From positions 1 through 7,040 of the forward strand of contig JAJZVE010000238.1 in assembly GCA_021845835.1 (NCBI GenBank): DNA of 7,040 nt. The letters run 5' to 3'. The position numbers and the translations under genes are program-made. The stretch is from Pseudomonadota bacterium (lineage in GTDB: Bacteria > Pseudomonadota > Alphaproteobacteria > Acetobacterales > Acetobacteraceae). Below the pieces are notes generated by a model. It saw only the letters and a program-made list of their open reading frames with translations. It did not search any database and was not told the DNA's origin. This document shows positions 1 through 6,380 of the stretch, piece by piece; the first letter of the stretch is position 1, and each line of letters begins with the position of its first letter.

Positions 1-105
1 GGCGGACGGAACCGGGTCGCGGGCGGCGGAACAGCCGCACAGGGTCGCGGCCAGCATCCCGGCCGCGCAGACACGCCAACCGGACCACGCCTGCCGGACC
101 CGCAT
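1..105 (-). CDS. putative lipoprotein, N-terminal 35 residues only (divergent from efflux operon)
   Basis: Reading the minus strand from the ATG at 105 gives 35 uninterrupted codons to the window edge. The peptide looks like a lipoprotein signal: a basic start (MRVRQAWSGWR), a hydrophobic stretch (VCAAGMLAATL) and a lipobox LCGC with the acylated cysteine at residue 25, followed by SAARDPVPSA. A lipid-anchored envelope protein is therefore inferred. The rest lies outside the window, so the family cannot be named. An outer-membrane channel of the NodT type would fit beside an RND pump, but the residues after the cysteine do not show the usual GPDYxRP-like start of that family, so I do not assign it. 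No clear Shine-Dalgarno precedes the ATG, and a second in-frame ATG (residue 17) would remove the basic n-region. The opposite strand is also open here, which lowers confidence. Confidence 0.45.
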   Translation of the reverse strand, partial: MRVRQAWSGWRVCAAGMLAATLCGCSAARDPVPSA

Positions 106-211
106 GCGGCGGCAACGCCGGGCGGGCGGCTTCGTTCGCCGGGCGATGCGTATCTGGCGCCGATCCGCCGTCGTGTCGCGCCGACGCCGGATACCGGATG
201 CCGGCGCAGTC

Positions 212-234
212 TTCGCCGTGGACGGATTCGCCGT
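212..234. repeat. 8-bp direct repeat TTCGCCGT, 15-bp period
   Basis: TTCGCCGT occurs at 212-219 and again at 227-234 in the gap between the divergent lipoprotein and the efflux operon. Just upstream, 188-204 contains CGGATACCGGATGCCGG, another short direct repetition. These may be half-sites for a regulator, but words this short can recur by chance in G+C-rich DNA. Confidence 0.3.
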
Positions 235-246
235 AGTCTCACGGGT

Positions 247-271
247 TGTCGATGACAGCCTGAGATCAGGC
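247..271. promoter_or_regulatory. two abutting inverted repeats, candidate operator
   Basis: Two perfect dyads lie end to end: TGTC-GAT-GACA (247-257), then GCCTGA-GA-TCAGGC (258-271). They sit between the divergent lipoprotein gene and the adaptor gene, 33 bp upstream of the candidate -35 of the efflux operon. Efflux operons are commonly controlled from such divergent regions by TetR, MarR or LysR-type proteins. No regulator gene is visible in this window, so the binding protein is unknown. A site upstream of the -35 would suit an activator of the efflux genes or control of the minus-strand gene. The dyads are real in the sequence; the function is inferred. Confidence 0.35.
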
Positions 272-304
272 GACCGCCCGCAGCAAAACGTCATCGCCGT
301 CTTG

Positions 305-334
305 TTGCGTGGTTTGATCGCCGGCTCCTACGAT
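305..334 (+). promoter_or_regulatory. candidate sigma-70-like promoter of the efflux operon
   Basis: TTGCGT (305-310) and TACGAT (329-334) are separated by 18 bp. They match the TTGACA and TATAAT consensus at 3 and 4 of 6 positions. Transcription would start near 341, giving a leader of about 20 nt that contains the Shine-Dalgarno at 351-358 just before the ATG at 362. The spacing is coherent, but the match is modest and G+C-rich genomes often have degenerate promoters. Confidence 0.3.
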
Positions 335-350
335 CTGACGTTGCCTTCAC

Positions 351-358
351 GGGGGGAA
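351..358 (+). promoter_or_regulatory. Shine-Dalgarno of the adaptor gene
   Basis: The purine run GGGGGGAA ends 3 nt before the ATG at 362. It supports 362 rather than the in-frame ATG at 104 as the start, because 362 is also where the signal peptide begins. It is G-rich rather than a canonical AGGAGG. Confidence 0.5.
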
Positions 359-361
359 CCA

Positions 362-1531
362 ATGCCGGGACCGGGCATTGCCGGCCAGGGACGCGGGCGC
401 GCCGGGCGAAGCTGCCGGATCGCCGTGCCGCTCGTCGTGCTGATCGCGCTCACCGGCTGCAAGCCGCAGAACCGCTACGTCCCGCCGCCGCCGCCGCAGG
501 TCGGCGTGGCGACGCCGGCGCAGCGGGAGATCACCCGCTACGTGTACGGCACCGGCAATCTCTCGGCGGTCAATCAGGTCGATCTGTTCGCCCGCGTGCA
601 GGGCTTCGTGCAGGAAATCGACTACCAGGACGGCGCGATGGCGCAGAAGGGGCAGACGCTCTTCGTCATCGAGCCGGCGCCCTATCAGGCGCAACTGCAG
701 CAGGCGCAGGCCGACCAGGCCGGCAAGGAGGCGCAGGTCAAGCAGACCGACGCCGAATACATCCGCCAGTCGCAACTGGGAAAGAAGGATTTCGCCTCGC
801 GCTCGGCGGTCGATACCGCGCTCGCCAACCGCGATGCGGCGCGGGCGGCGGCGGCGGCGGCGAAGGCGGCGACGGCGCAGGCGGCGATCACCTATTCCTA
901 TACCCGCGTCATCGCGCCGTTCACCGGCCTTGTCTCGGCGCATCTGGCCGATGTCGGCGGGCTGGTCACCGGCTCGCCGCCGACCAAGCTCGCCACCATC
1001 ACGCAGATGGACCCGATCTGGGTGACCTTCACGCTGAGCGAGCAGGACGTGCTGCGCGTGCGGGAATCGATGCGCCGGCGCGGCGTGAAGCTGGTCGATA
1101 TCGGCAAGGTGCCGGTGGAGATCGGCCTGCAGGACGAGAGCGGCTATCCGCATCAGGGCGTGCTCGACTACGTCGCCCCCGGCCTCGATCCGGCAACCGG
1201 CACGATCACGGTGCGCGGCATCTTCGCCAATGCGAATCGCGACCTGCTGCCCGGCTATTTCGTGCGGGTGCGCGTGCCGGTGGAAACCGGCGTGGCCGCC
1301 ATGCTGGTCCCGGAGACGGCGATCGGCGCCGACCAGCTCGGCCGCACCGTGCTGGTGGTCGATGCGCATGACGAGGTGCAACTGCGCCACGTCCAGGTCG
1401 GCGAAACCTCGGGCGGCATGCGGGAGATCACGGCGGGCCTGAAGCCGGGCGAGCGCGTGGTGGTGGAGGGGCTGCAGCGCGCCGTGCCGGGGCAGAAAGT
1501 GGCGCCGGTGCAGCAGACGGCCGCGCGATGA
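362..1531 (+). CDS. RND efflux periplasmic adaptor (membrane fusion lipoprotein)
   Basis: This is the AcrA/MexA-type adaptor that bridges the inner-membrane RND permease to an outer-membrane channel. The 389-residue product (ATG at 362) is normal for the family. It begins with a lipoprotein signal peptide: hydrophobic PLVVLIAL, then lipobox LTGC with the acylated cysteine at residue 33. A polyproline linker (P41-P45) follows. The first lipoyl half-motif is at about 79-105 (GFVQEIDYQDGA, KGQTLFVIEP). An Ala/Gln-rich alpha-helical hairpin spans about 107-178, and the second lipoyl half is at about 183-205 (IAPFTGLVS). A beta-barrel at about 215-300 and a membrane-proximal domain to about 375 (LVPETAI, LKPGERVVVEGL) complete the order. 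The frame stays open upstream to the window edge, but that extension is arginine-rich, low in complexity and would bury the signal peptide. The stop overlaps the permease start (ATGA), indicating an operon with translational coupling. Residue +2 after the cysteine is lysine, not the aspartate that retains E. coli lipoproteins in the inner membrane. Confidence 0.94.
   Translation: MPGPGIAGQGRGRAGRSCRIAVPLVVLIALTGCKPQNRYVPPPPPQVGVATPAQREITRYVYGTGNLSAVNQVDLFARVQGFVQEIDYQDGAMAQKGQTLFVIEPAPYQAQLQQAQADQAGKEAQVKQTDAEYIRQSQLGKKDFASRSAVDTALANRDAARAAAAAAKAATAQAAITYSYTRVIAPFTGLVSAHLADVGGLVTGSPPTKLATITQMDPIWVTFTLSEQDVLRVRESMRRRGVKLVDIGKVPVEIGLQDESGYPHQGVLDYVAPGLDPATGTITVRGIFANANRDLLPGYFVRVRVPVETGVAAMLVPETAIGADQLGRTVLVVDAHDEVQLRHVQVGETSGGMREITAGLKPGERVVVEGLQRAVPGQKVAPVQQTAAR
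482..496 (+). repeat. (CCG)5 tract encoding the polyproline linker
   Basis: Five consecutive CCG codons encode P41-P45, just after the lipid-attachment cysteine (C33) of the adaptor. The tract probably gives an extended spacer between membrane anchor and folded domains. Trinucleotide slippage here would change linker length without breaking the frame. Confidence 0.8.
845..862 (+). repeat. (GCG)6 tract encoding polyalanine in the adaptor hairpin
   Basis: Six consecutive GCG codons encode A162-A167, within the C-terminal helix of the alpha-hairpin (DAARAAAAAAKAATAQAA). Alanine is favourable in this coiled-coil region, so the run fits the structure. It is an in-frame microsatellite, so slippage would shift the coiled-coil register rather than cause a frameshift. 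Confidence 0.8.
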
Positions 1532-4500
1532 TCTCCAAATTCTTCATCGACCGGCCGGTGCTGGCCAATGTGCTGGCGATCGTGATCGTGCTGATCGGCC
1601 TGGTCGCGCTGCTGCGCCTGCCGGTCGCGCAGTACCCCGAGGTGGTGCCGCCGACGGTGCAGGTCACCACGCGCTATCCCGGCGCCTCGGCGCGCGACGT
1701 GATGAACACCGTCGCGCTGCCGATCGAGCAGCAGGTGAACGGCGTGGAGGACATGCTGTACATGCAGTCCACCAGCGCCAGCGACGGCACCTACACGCTC
1801 ACCGTCACCTTCGCCATCGGCACCGACCTGAACTTCGCGCAGGTGCTGGTGCAGAACCGCGTCTCCGCCGCCCTGTCGCAACTGCCGCAGGCGGTGCAGG
1901 CGCAGGGCGTGACGGTGGAGAAGAAATCCACCTCCATCCTGGAATTCGTCACGCTGACGGCGAAGGACCCGAAGCTCGACAGCCTGTTCCTGGCCAACTA
2001 CGCCACCATCAACCTGCAGCCGGAACTGGCGCGCCTGCCCGGCGTGGGCGAGGTGACGGTGTTCGGCGCCGGGCAGTATGCCATGCGCATCTGGCTCGAC
2101 CCGCAGAGGATGCAGGCGCGCGGCCTGACCGCGCAGGACGTGGTGAACGCGCTGCAGGCGCAGAGCCAGCAGGTCAGCGCCGGACAGGTCGGCGGGCCGC
2201 CGGCGCCGCCGGGCACGCCGTTCCAGCTGACGCTGAACGTCGCCGGGCGGCTGGACCAGGCGGAGCAGTTCGCCGACGTGATCGTCAAGACCGATCCGAC
2301 GACCGGCGGCATCACCCGCGTGCGCGACCTCGGCCGCGTCGAGCTGGGCGCGCAGAGCTACGCGCAGACCTTCACGCTCGACGGCAAGCCCGCCGCCGGC
2401 ATCGGCATCTTCCTCTCGCCCGGCGCCAATGCGCTGCAGGTGGCGAAAGAGGTGCAGGCGCGCATGACCGGTCTCGCCCGCGCCTTTCCGGCCGGCGTGA
2501 CATGGGAAGTGCCGTTCGACACCACGCGCTTCGTCAGCGCCTCGATCGGCGAAGTGTACCACACGCTGGTCGAGGCGGCGGTGCTGGTGCTGATCGTGAT
2601 CCTGGTGTTCCTGCAGGACTGGCGCGCGACGCTGGTGCCGGCGACGACGGTGCCGGTGACCATCATCGGCGCCTTCGCGGCGATGGCGGCGCTCGGCTTC
2701 ACGGTCAATCTCTCGACGCTGTTCGCGATCGTGCTGGCGATCGGCATCGTCGTCGATGATGCCATCGTCATCGTCGAGGGGGCCGCGCACCAGATCGAGC
2801 GCGGGCTCACGCCGCATGATGCCGCGGTGCGCGCGATGGAGGAACTGTTCGGCCCGGTGATCGGCATCACGCTGGTGCTGATGGCGGTGTTCATCCCGGC
2901 CGCGTTCCTGCCCGGCCTGACGGGGCGGATGTATGCGCAGTTCGCGCTGGTGATCGCGGCGACGGCGCTGATCTCGGCGATCAACGCGGCGACGCTGAAG
3001 CCGACGCAATGCGCGCTGTGGCTGCGCCCCGCCGTGCCGCCGGAGCGGCGCAACGCCTTCTATCGCGGCTTCAACGCCGTCTATGACCGCGTCGAGGCGG
3101 GCTATGCGCATGTCGTCGGCGCGCTGGTGCGCCACAGCCTGCTGTCGGTCGCCGGCGCGCTGGTGCTGATGGGCATCGCCTTCTGGGGCCTCACGCGCAT
3201 TCCCGGCGGCTTCCTGCCGCTGGAGGACCAGGGCTATGCGCTGGTCGCGGTGCAGTTGCCGGACGGCGCGGCGCTGGACCGTACGGAGCGCGTGATGAAC
3301 GCGGTCCAGCAGGCCGCGCGCAAGGTGCCGGGCGTCGCGCGTGTCATCGCCATTGCCGGCATTTCCGTGCTGGACAACAGCGCCTCGCTGTCGAACGCCG
3401 GCGTCGCCTATGTCATGTTCAAGGACTGGTCGGCGCGCGGCAAGGGCGAGGATCTGCGCGCGCTCTATGTCGCGCTGAACGCCGCGATGGACCGGATCGA
3501 GAGCGCGCAGACCATCGTGCTGATCCCGCCGGCGATCCAGGGCATCGGCAATGCCGGCGGGTTCACGCTGCAGGTGGAGTTGCGCGACGGCAGCGACGAC
3601 TTTGCCAAGCTCGGCGCGCTGACGCGCACCATCCTTGCCGATGCGTCGGGGCAGAGCGGCATGGGCCGCATCGCCACCAGCTATCGCGCCGGGGTGCCGC
3701 AACTCGACCTCGACATCGACCGGGTGAAGGCGGAGAAGCTGCAGATCACCACCGGCCAGGTGTTCCAGTCGCTCGCCACCTATCTCGGGTCGAGCTTCGT
3801 CGGCCAGATCACCAAGTTCGGCCGCACCTTCCAGGTCTATGTGCAGGGCGACGCCGAGATGCGCGCGCGCATCGCGCAGATCGAGCAACTGCCGCTGCGC
3901 ACCGCCTCCGGCCAGATGGTGCCGCTCGGCTCGCTGGCGACGCTGCACACGACGGTCGGGCCGGGGCTGATCAGCCTCTACAACCTCTATCCGACCGCGA
4001 CCGTGGTCGGCGCGCCGGCGCAGGGCTTCTCCTCCGGCCAGGCGCTCGACCTGCTCGACCAGATCTGCGCGCAGGCGCTGCCGCCGGGCGCCGGCTGCGA
4101 GTGGACCGCGATGTCGTACCAGGAAAAGGCGGTCGGCAACCAGCTCTACTACGCATTCGGCCTGGGCATCCTGCTGGTCTATCTGGTGCTGGCCGGACAG
4201 TACGAGAGCTGGCTGGCGCCGGTGTCGATCATCCTGTCGGTGCCGCTGGCGCTGGTCGGGCCGGTGTCGGTGCTGCAGGCGCTGGGCATCGACAACAATC
4301 TCTACACGCAGATCGGCATCATCCTGCTGATCGCGCTGGCGGCGAAGAACGCCATCCTGATCGTCGAGGTGGCGCGCGAACAGCGGCTGATCCACGGGCT
4401 GCCGATCGCCGAGGCGGCGCTGCGCGGCGCGCGCACGCGGCTGCGGCCGATCCTGATGACGTCGTTCGCCTTCATCCTGGGCATGGTGCCGCTGGCGATC

Positions 4501-4680
4501 GCGACCGGCGCGGGGGCGAACGCGCGCCGGTCGATCGGCATCACCACGATCAGCGGCATGCTGTCGTCCACCCTGCTCGCGGTGCTGCTGGTGCCGAGTT
4601 TCTTCGTCGTGCTGCAGCGCTTCGAGGAATGGCGCCGCCCGGCGAAAACCCCGCAGACGACGCCGGCCGAGGCCGGCTGA
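1528..4680 (+). CDS. RND multidrug efflux permease (HAE1 family)
   Basis: This is the proton-driven inner-membrane pump of a tripartite efflux system. At 1050 residues it matches AcrB/MexB length. It opens with the family signature FFIDRPVLANV and TM1 (about 9-29), followed by the porter domain with LPVAQYPEVVPPTVQV and RYPGASARDV. TM2-TM6 run from about 347 to 495. The TM4 motif GIVVDDAIVIVEG carries the proton-relay pair D410-D411, and the partner lysine is K940 in TM10 (AAKNAILIVEVARE), as in AcrB. The second periplasmic half (about 565-870) includes ATYLGSSFVGQITKFGRTFQVY; TM8-TM12 occupy about 873-1030. By remembered resemblance (ELARLPGVGEV.FG.GQYAMRIWLDP, IGIF.SPGANA, EWT..S.QE), it looks closer to the OqxB/BpeF branch than to AcrB itself. 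This is not an alignment result. Substrates are likely amphiphilic drugs or solvents but cannot be read from sequence. Its ATG overlaps the adaptor stop with no Shine-Dalgarno of its own, so translation is probably coupled. The last codons (Ala-Gly-stop) lie in a hairpin shared with the converging kinase gene. Confidence 0.97.
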   Translation: MISKFFIDRPVLANVLAIVIVLIGLVALLRLPVAQYPEVVPPTVQVTTRYPGASARDVMNTVALPIEQQVNGVEDMLYMQSTSASDGTYTLTVTFAIGTDLNFAQVLVQNRVSAALSQLPQAVQAQGVTVEKKSTSILEFVTLTAKDPKLDSLFLANYATINLQPELARLPGVGEVTVFGAGQYAMRIWLDPQRMQARGLTAQDVVNALQAQSQQVSAGQVGGPPAPPGTPFQLTLNVAGRLDQAEQFADVIVKTDPTTGGITRVRDLGRVELGAQSYAQTFTLDGKPAAGIGIFLSPGANALQVAKEVQARMTGLARAFPAGVTWEVPFDTTRFVSASIGEVYHTLVEAAVLVLIVILVFLQDWRATLVPATTVPVTIIGAFAAMAALGFTVNLSTLFAIVLAIGIVVDDAIVIVEGAAHQIERGLTPHDAAVRAMEELFGPVIGITLVLMAVFIPAAFLPGLTGRMYAQFALVIAATALISAINAATLKPTQCALWLRPAVPPERRNAFYRGFNAVYDRVEAGYAHVVGALVRHSLLSVAGALVLMGIAFWGLTRIPGGFLPLEDQGYALVAVQLPDGAALDRTERVMNAVQQAARKVPGVARVIAIAGISVLDNSASLSNAGVAYVMFKDWSARGKGEDLRALYVALNAAMDRIESAQTIVLIPPAIQGIGNAGGFTLQVELRDGSDDFAKLGALTRTILADASGQSGMGRIATSYRAGVPQLDLDIDRVKAEKLQITTGQVFQSLATYLGSSFVGQITKFGRTFQVYVQGDAEMRARIAQIEQLPLRTASGQMVPLGSLATLHTTVGPGLISLYNLYPTATVVGAPAQGFSSGQALDLLDQICAQALPPGAGCEWTAMSYQEKAVGNQLYYAFGLGILLVYLVLAGQYESWLAPVSIILSVPLALVGPVSVLQALGIDNNLYTQIGIILLIALAAKNAILIVEVAREQRLIHGLPIAEAALRGARTRLRPILMTSFAFILGMVPLAIATGAGANARRSIGITTISGMLSSTLLAVLLVPSFFVVLQRFEEWRRPAKTPQTTPAEAG

Positions 4681-4693
4681 GGCTCAGCCGGCC
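4671..4693. terminator. 10-bp inverted repeat between convergent genes, candidate bidirectional terminator
   Basis: GGCCGGCTGA (4671-4680) and TCAGCCGGCC (4684-4693) are perfectly complementary around a GGC loop. The structure is therefore a very stable hairpin in either transcript. Each arm contains one TGA stop: that of the permease on the plus strand and that of the kinase on the minus strand. There is no adjacent T-run on either side; the nearest TTTT on the minus strand is over 20 nt past the stem. It is not a textbook intrinsic terminator and may instead act as a pause site, a 3' stabiliser or a Rho-assisted end. Confidence 0.5.
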
Positions 4694-6189
4694 ACCGGCT
4701 CCGCCGGCGCCCGCAGCGGCTTGAGCGCGGTATAGAGGGCGCTGTAGCGGGCGAAGATCTCGTCGTAGCGGGCGACATTGGCGGGGATCGGCTCGATCCG
4801 CCGGCCGGGGCGGACCATCGCGGCGACGCCCTCGTCGATGCTGCCGAAGCGCCCGGCGCCGACCGCGGCCAGGATGGCGCAGCCGAGCGCGGGCGCCTCG
4901 CTGACATCCGGCACCACCACCGGCAGGTTGGCGGTGTCGGCATGGATCTGCAGCCACAGCGGCGAATTGGTGGCGCCGCCGCCGACCACGATCTCGCTGG
5001 CGCCGAATCCCGCCTCGCGCATGCGATCGACGATCGCCCGCGTGCCGCAGCCGATCGCCTCCAGCACCGCGCGGAAGATATGCGGCAGGCCGTGATGCAA
5101 CGAGAGGCCGGTGAGCGCGCCGCGCGCCAGCGGGTCGGTGTGCGGCGTGCGGTTGCCCTGGAAATGATCGAGCGCCAGCAGCCCCTCCGCCCCCGGCGGC
5201 AGCTTGGCCGCCGCTTCGTTCAGGCTGGCGAAGTCGAGCGTGCCGCCGACCAGCCGGCGCAGCCAGTTCACCACCGATCCGGTCGAGGTCTGCCCGCCCT
5301 CCAGGATATAGCGGCCGGGATAGACCGCGTCCTTGTAGGTGCCCCACAGCCCGGCGACATGGCTCGCCCGGTCGGAGACGCCGAATTGCAGGTGCGACGA
5401 CCCGGTGATCATCGCGAGCTGGCCGGGTTGGGCGACGCCGAGGCCGATCATGCCGATGAACGCATCGGCCCCGCCCTGCACCACCTTCACCGTCTGCGGC
5501 AGGCCGAGATGGTCGGCGGCGTCGCGGGTGAGCGGGCCGATCACCGCGCCGGGCGGCAGCACCTCGCCGGGCCATTTCTCCAGCAGCGCCGCGACGCCCA
5601 GCGTGCGCACCAGGCTTGCCGGGAAGCCCGCGCCGGCGGCGCCGTAATGCCAGCGCACGGCGGCGTTGTTCAGGCTGGCGGTGCGCCGCCCGGTCAGGCG
5701 GCGGGTCATGAAGTCCTGGTATTCGCAGACGGTGGCGGCGGCGTCGAACACGCGGGGTTCATGCCGGGCGAGCCAGAGCGCCTTGGGGATCATCCACTCG
5801 GCCGAGACCGGCCCCTGCCCGGCGCCGTTGACCGCGAGCGCGGCATCGCCGGTGGCCAGCACGTCCGCCGCCTCCGGCCCCGCCCGCATGTCCATCCACA
5901 GGATCGCCGGGCGCAGCGCGCGCCCATCGGCGTCCAGCGCGACCACGGTGCAGCAGGTGGTGTCGATCGACAGCGCCTCGACCTGGCCGGGGGCGATGCC
6001 GGCCTCGGCCACCGCGGCGCGCACGGCGCGGCCGGCGGCGTTCCACCAGTCCTCCGGTTCCTGCTCGGCGCGGGCGCCGGCGGCGAAGCGGGTTTCGTAG
6101 GGCGCGCTGCCATTGCCCAGGCAGCGCCCGCCCAGGTCGAACACCCGCGCGCGCAGGCTTTCCGTCCCGCCGTCAATTCCGATGAACAC
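4684..6189 (-). CDS. FGGY-family carbohydrate kinase, substrate unassigned (ribulokinase-like)
   Basis: This cytosolic enzyme should phosphorylate a sugar, ketose or polyol with ATP. From a GTG at 6189 the product has 501 residues, normal for the FGGY family. The N-terminal ATPase-fold strand reads VFIGIDGGTES (D6, G8, T9). Further along are SIDTTCC (76 at the Asp), LWMDMR with W98, D100 and R102, GGADAF with the expected catalytic base D242, EGGQTSTGS (297-305), and the nucleotide-binding GGGATNSPLW starting at residue 403 with the following IHADT. No key motif is lost. The motif style recalls D-ribulose or ribulokinase-like members, but glycerol, xylulose or another polyol cannot be excluded. 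The only earlier in-frame ATG (6258) lies inside the tRNA-Val gene and would add non-family residues, so GTG at 6189, preceded by AAGGGG, is preferred. There is no sugar transporter or dehydrogenase neighbour to reveal the substrate. Transcription probably comes through the tRNA gene. Confidence 0.92.
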   Translation of the reverse strand: MFIGIDGGTESLRARVFDLGGRCLGNGSAPYETRFAAGARAEQEPEDWWNAAGRAVRAAVAEAGIAPGQVEALSIDTTCCTVVALDADGRALRPAILWMDMRAGPEAADVLATGDAALAVNGAGQGPVSAEWMIPKALWLARHEPRVFDAAATVCEYQDFMTRRLTGRRTASLNNAAVRWHYGAAGAGFPASLVRTLGVAALLEKWPGEVLPPGAVIGPLTRDAADHLGLPQTVKVVQGGADAFIGMIGLGVAQPGQLAMITGSSHLQFGVSDRASHVAGLWGTYKDAVYPGRYILEGGQTSTGSVVNWLRRLVGGTLDFASLNEAAAKLPPGAEGLLALDHFQGNRTPHTDPLARGALTGLSLHHGLPHIFRAVLEAIGCGTRAIVDRMREAGFGASEIVVGGGATNSPLWLQIHADTANLPVVVPDVSEAPALGCAILAAVGAGRFGSIDEGVAAMVRPGRRIEPIPANVARYDEIFARYSALYTALKPLRAPAEPVAG

Positions 6190-6200
6190 GACCGGCGCAA

Positions 6201-6206
6201 CCCCTT
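6201..6206 (-). promoter_or_regulatory. Shine-Dalgarno-like AAGGGG of the kinase gene
   Basis: AAGGGG on the minus strand lies 11 nt before the GTG at 6189, within the 24-nt gap after the tRNA CCA end. The spacing is a little long. It is the only purine-rich element available there, and it supports GTG 6189 as the start. Confidence 0.4.
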
Positions 6207-6213
6207 GATATCG

Positions 6214-6288
6214 TGGTGGGCGCGACTGGGATTGAACCAGTGACCCCCACCGTGTCAAGGTGGTGCTCTCCCACTGAGCTACGCGCCC
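6214..6288 (-). tRNA. tRNA-Val(GAC), CCA encoded
   Basis: The minus strand folds as a complete 75-nt tRNA. It has a 7-bp acceptor stem (GGGCGCG with CGCGCCC), a D-arm GCTC/GAGC around AGTGGGA, and an anticodon stem CCACC/GGTGG with loop TTGACAC. A 5-nt variable loop, a T-arm ACTGG/CCAGT with loop TTCAATC, discriminator A and an encoded CCA (6214-6216 on the plus strand read TGG) complete it. The anticodon GAC (6254-6256) reads the valine codons GUC and GUU. All stems are fully paired, so the gene looks functional. The kinase start follows 24 nt after the CCA. Confidence 0.98.
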
Positions 6289-6309
6289 ACACGTCGCGTC
6301 GGTGCCCCG

Positions 6310-6338
6310 TTGGTAGGCGGACGGCGCGCGCGATGCAA
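6310..6338 (-). promoter_or_regulatory. candidate promoter of tRNA-Val (and kinase)
   Basis: On the minus strand TTGCAT (6338-6333) and TACCAA (6315-6310) are separated by exactly 17 bp. Each matches the -35 or -10 consensus at 3 of 6 positions. A start near 6303 would give a leader of about 15 nt before the tRNA, suitable for RNase P processing. No terminator lies between the tRNA and the kinase, so this promoter could serve both. Confidence 0.4.
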
Positions 6339-6380
6339 GCCCCCTCGGCGCGCGGGCGCACCCCTGCGCGAGGCGGGACG

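Noticed and set aside
1..254. Plus-strand frame 1 is open from the window edge to a TGA at 252-254, as if ending an upstream gene
   Set aside because: The translation is Arg/Gly/Pro-rich with no recognisable motif, while the minus strand over 1-105 gives a clear lipoprotein signal. Only sequence left of the window can settle it.
104..361. Upstream ATG at 104 as the start of the adaptor
   Set aside because: The extension is Arg-rich and unlike any adaptor N-terminus. A Shine-Dalgarno and a proper lipoprotein signal peptide both point to 362.
347..1390. A 347-codon minus-strand frame opposite the adaptor
   Set aside because: It has the same antisense composition (Arg, His and Leu runs), no recognisable fold, and the adaptor on the plus strand has full family motifs.
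1255..4395. A 1046-codon open frame on the minus strand opposite the permease
   Set aside because: It is antisense to an unmistakable RND permease, and its product is an Arg/His/Gln/Asp-rich low-complexity chain with no domain. This is the usual artefact of third-position G+C bias.
6214..6240. tRNA 3' end as a possible integration (att) site
   Set aside because: No integrase, no second copy of the tRNA 3' end and no foreign-looking genes are present in the window.
4942..6243. A 433-codon plus-strand frame opposite the kinase
   Set aside because: It is antisense to a complete FGGY kinase and reads partly through the tRNA complement. The product is low-complexity Arg/His/Gly/Ala.
6190..6258. 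Kinase start at the ATG at 6258
   Set aside because: That ATG lies within the tRNA-Val gene, and the extra residues translate tRNA sequence absent from the family.
6325..6369. Short G+C-rich inverted repeats (CGCGCGC at 6325-6331 with GCGCGCG at 6348-6354; GCGCA-CCCC-TGCGC at 6356-6369)
   Set aside because: The first is simple alternating CG that pairs with almost any similar stretch. The second is a 5-bp stem easily expected by chance. Neither has a T-run or a clear position relative to a promoter.
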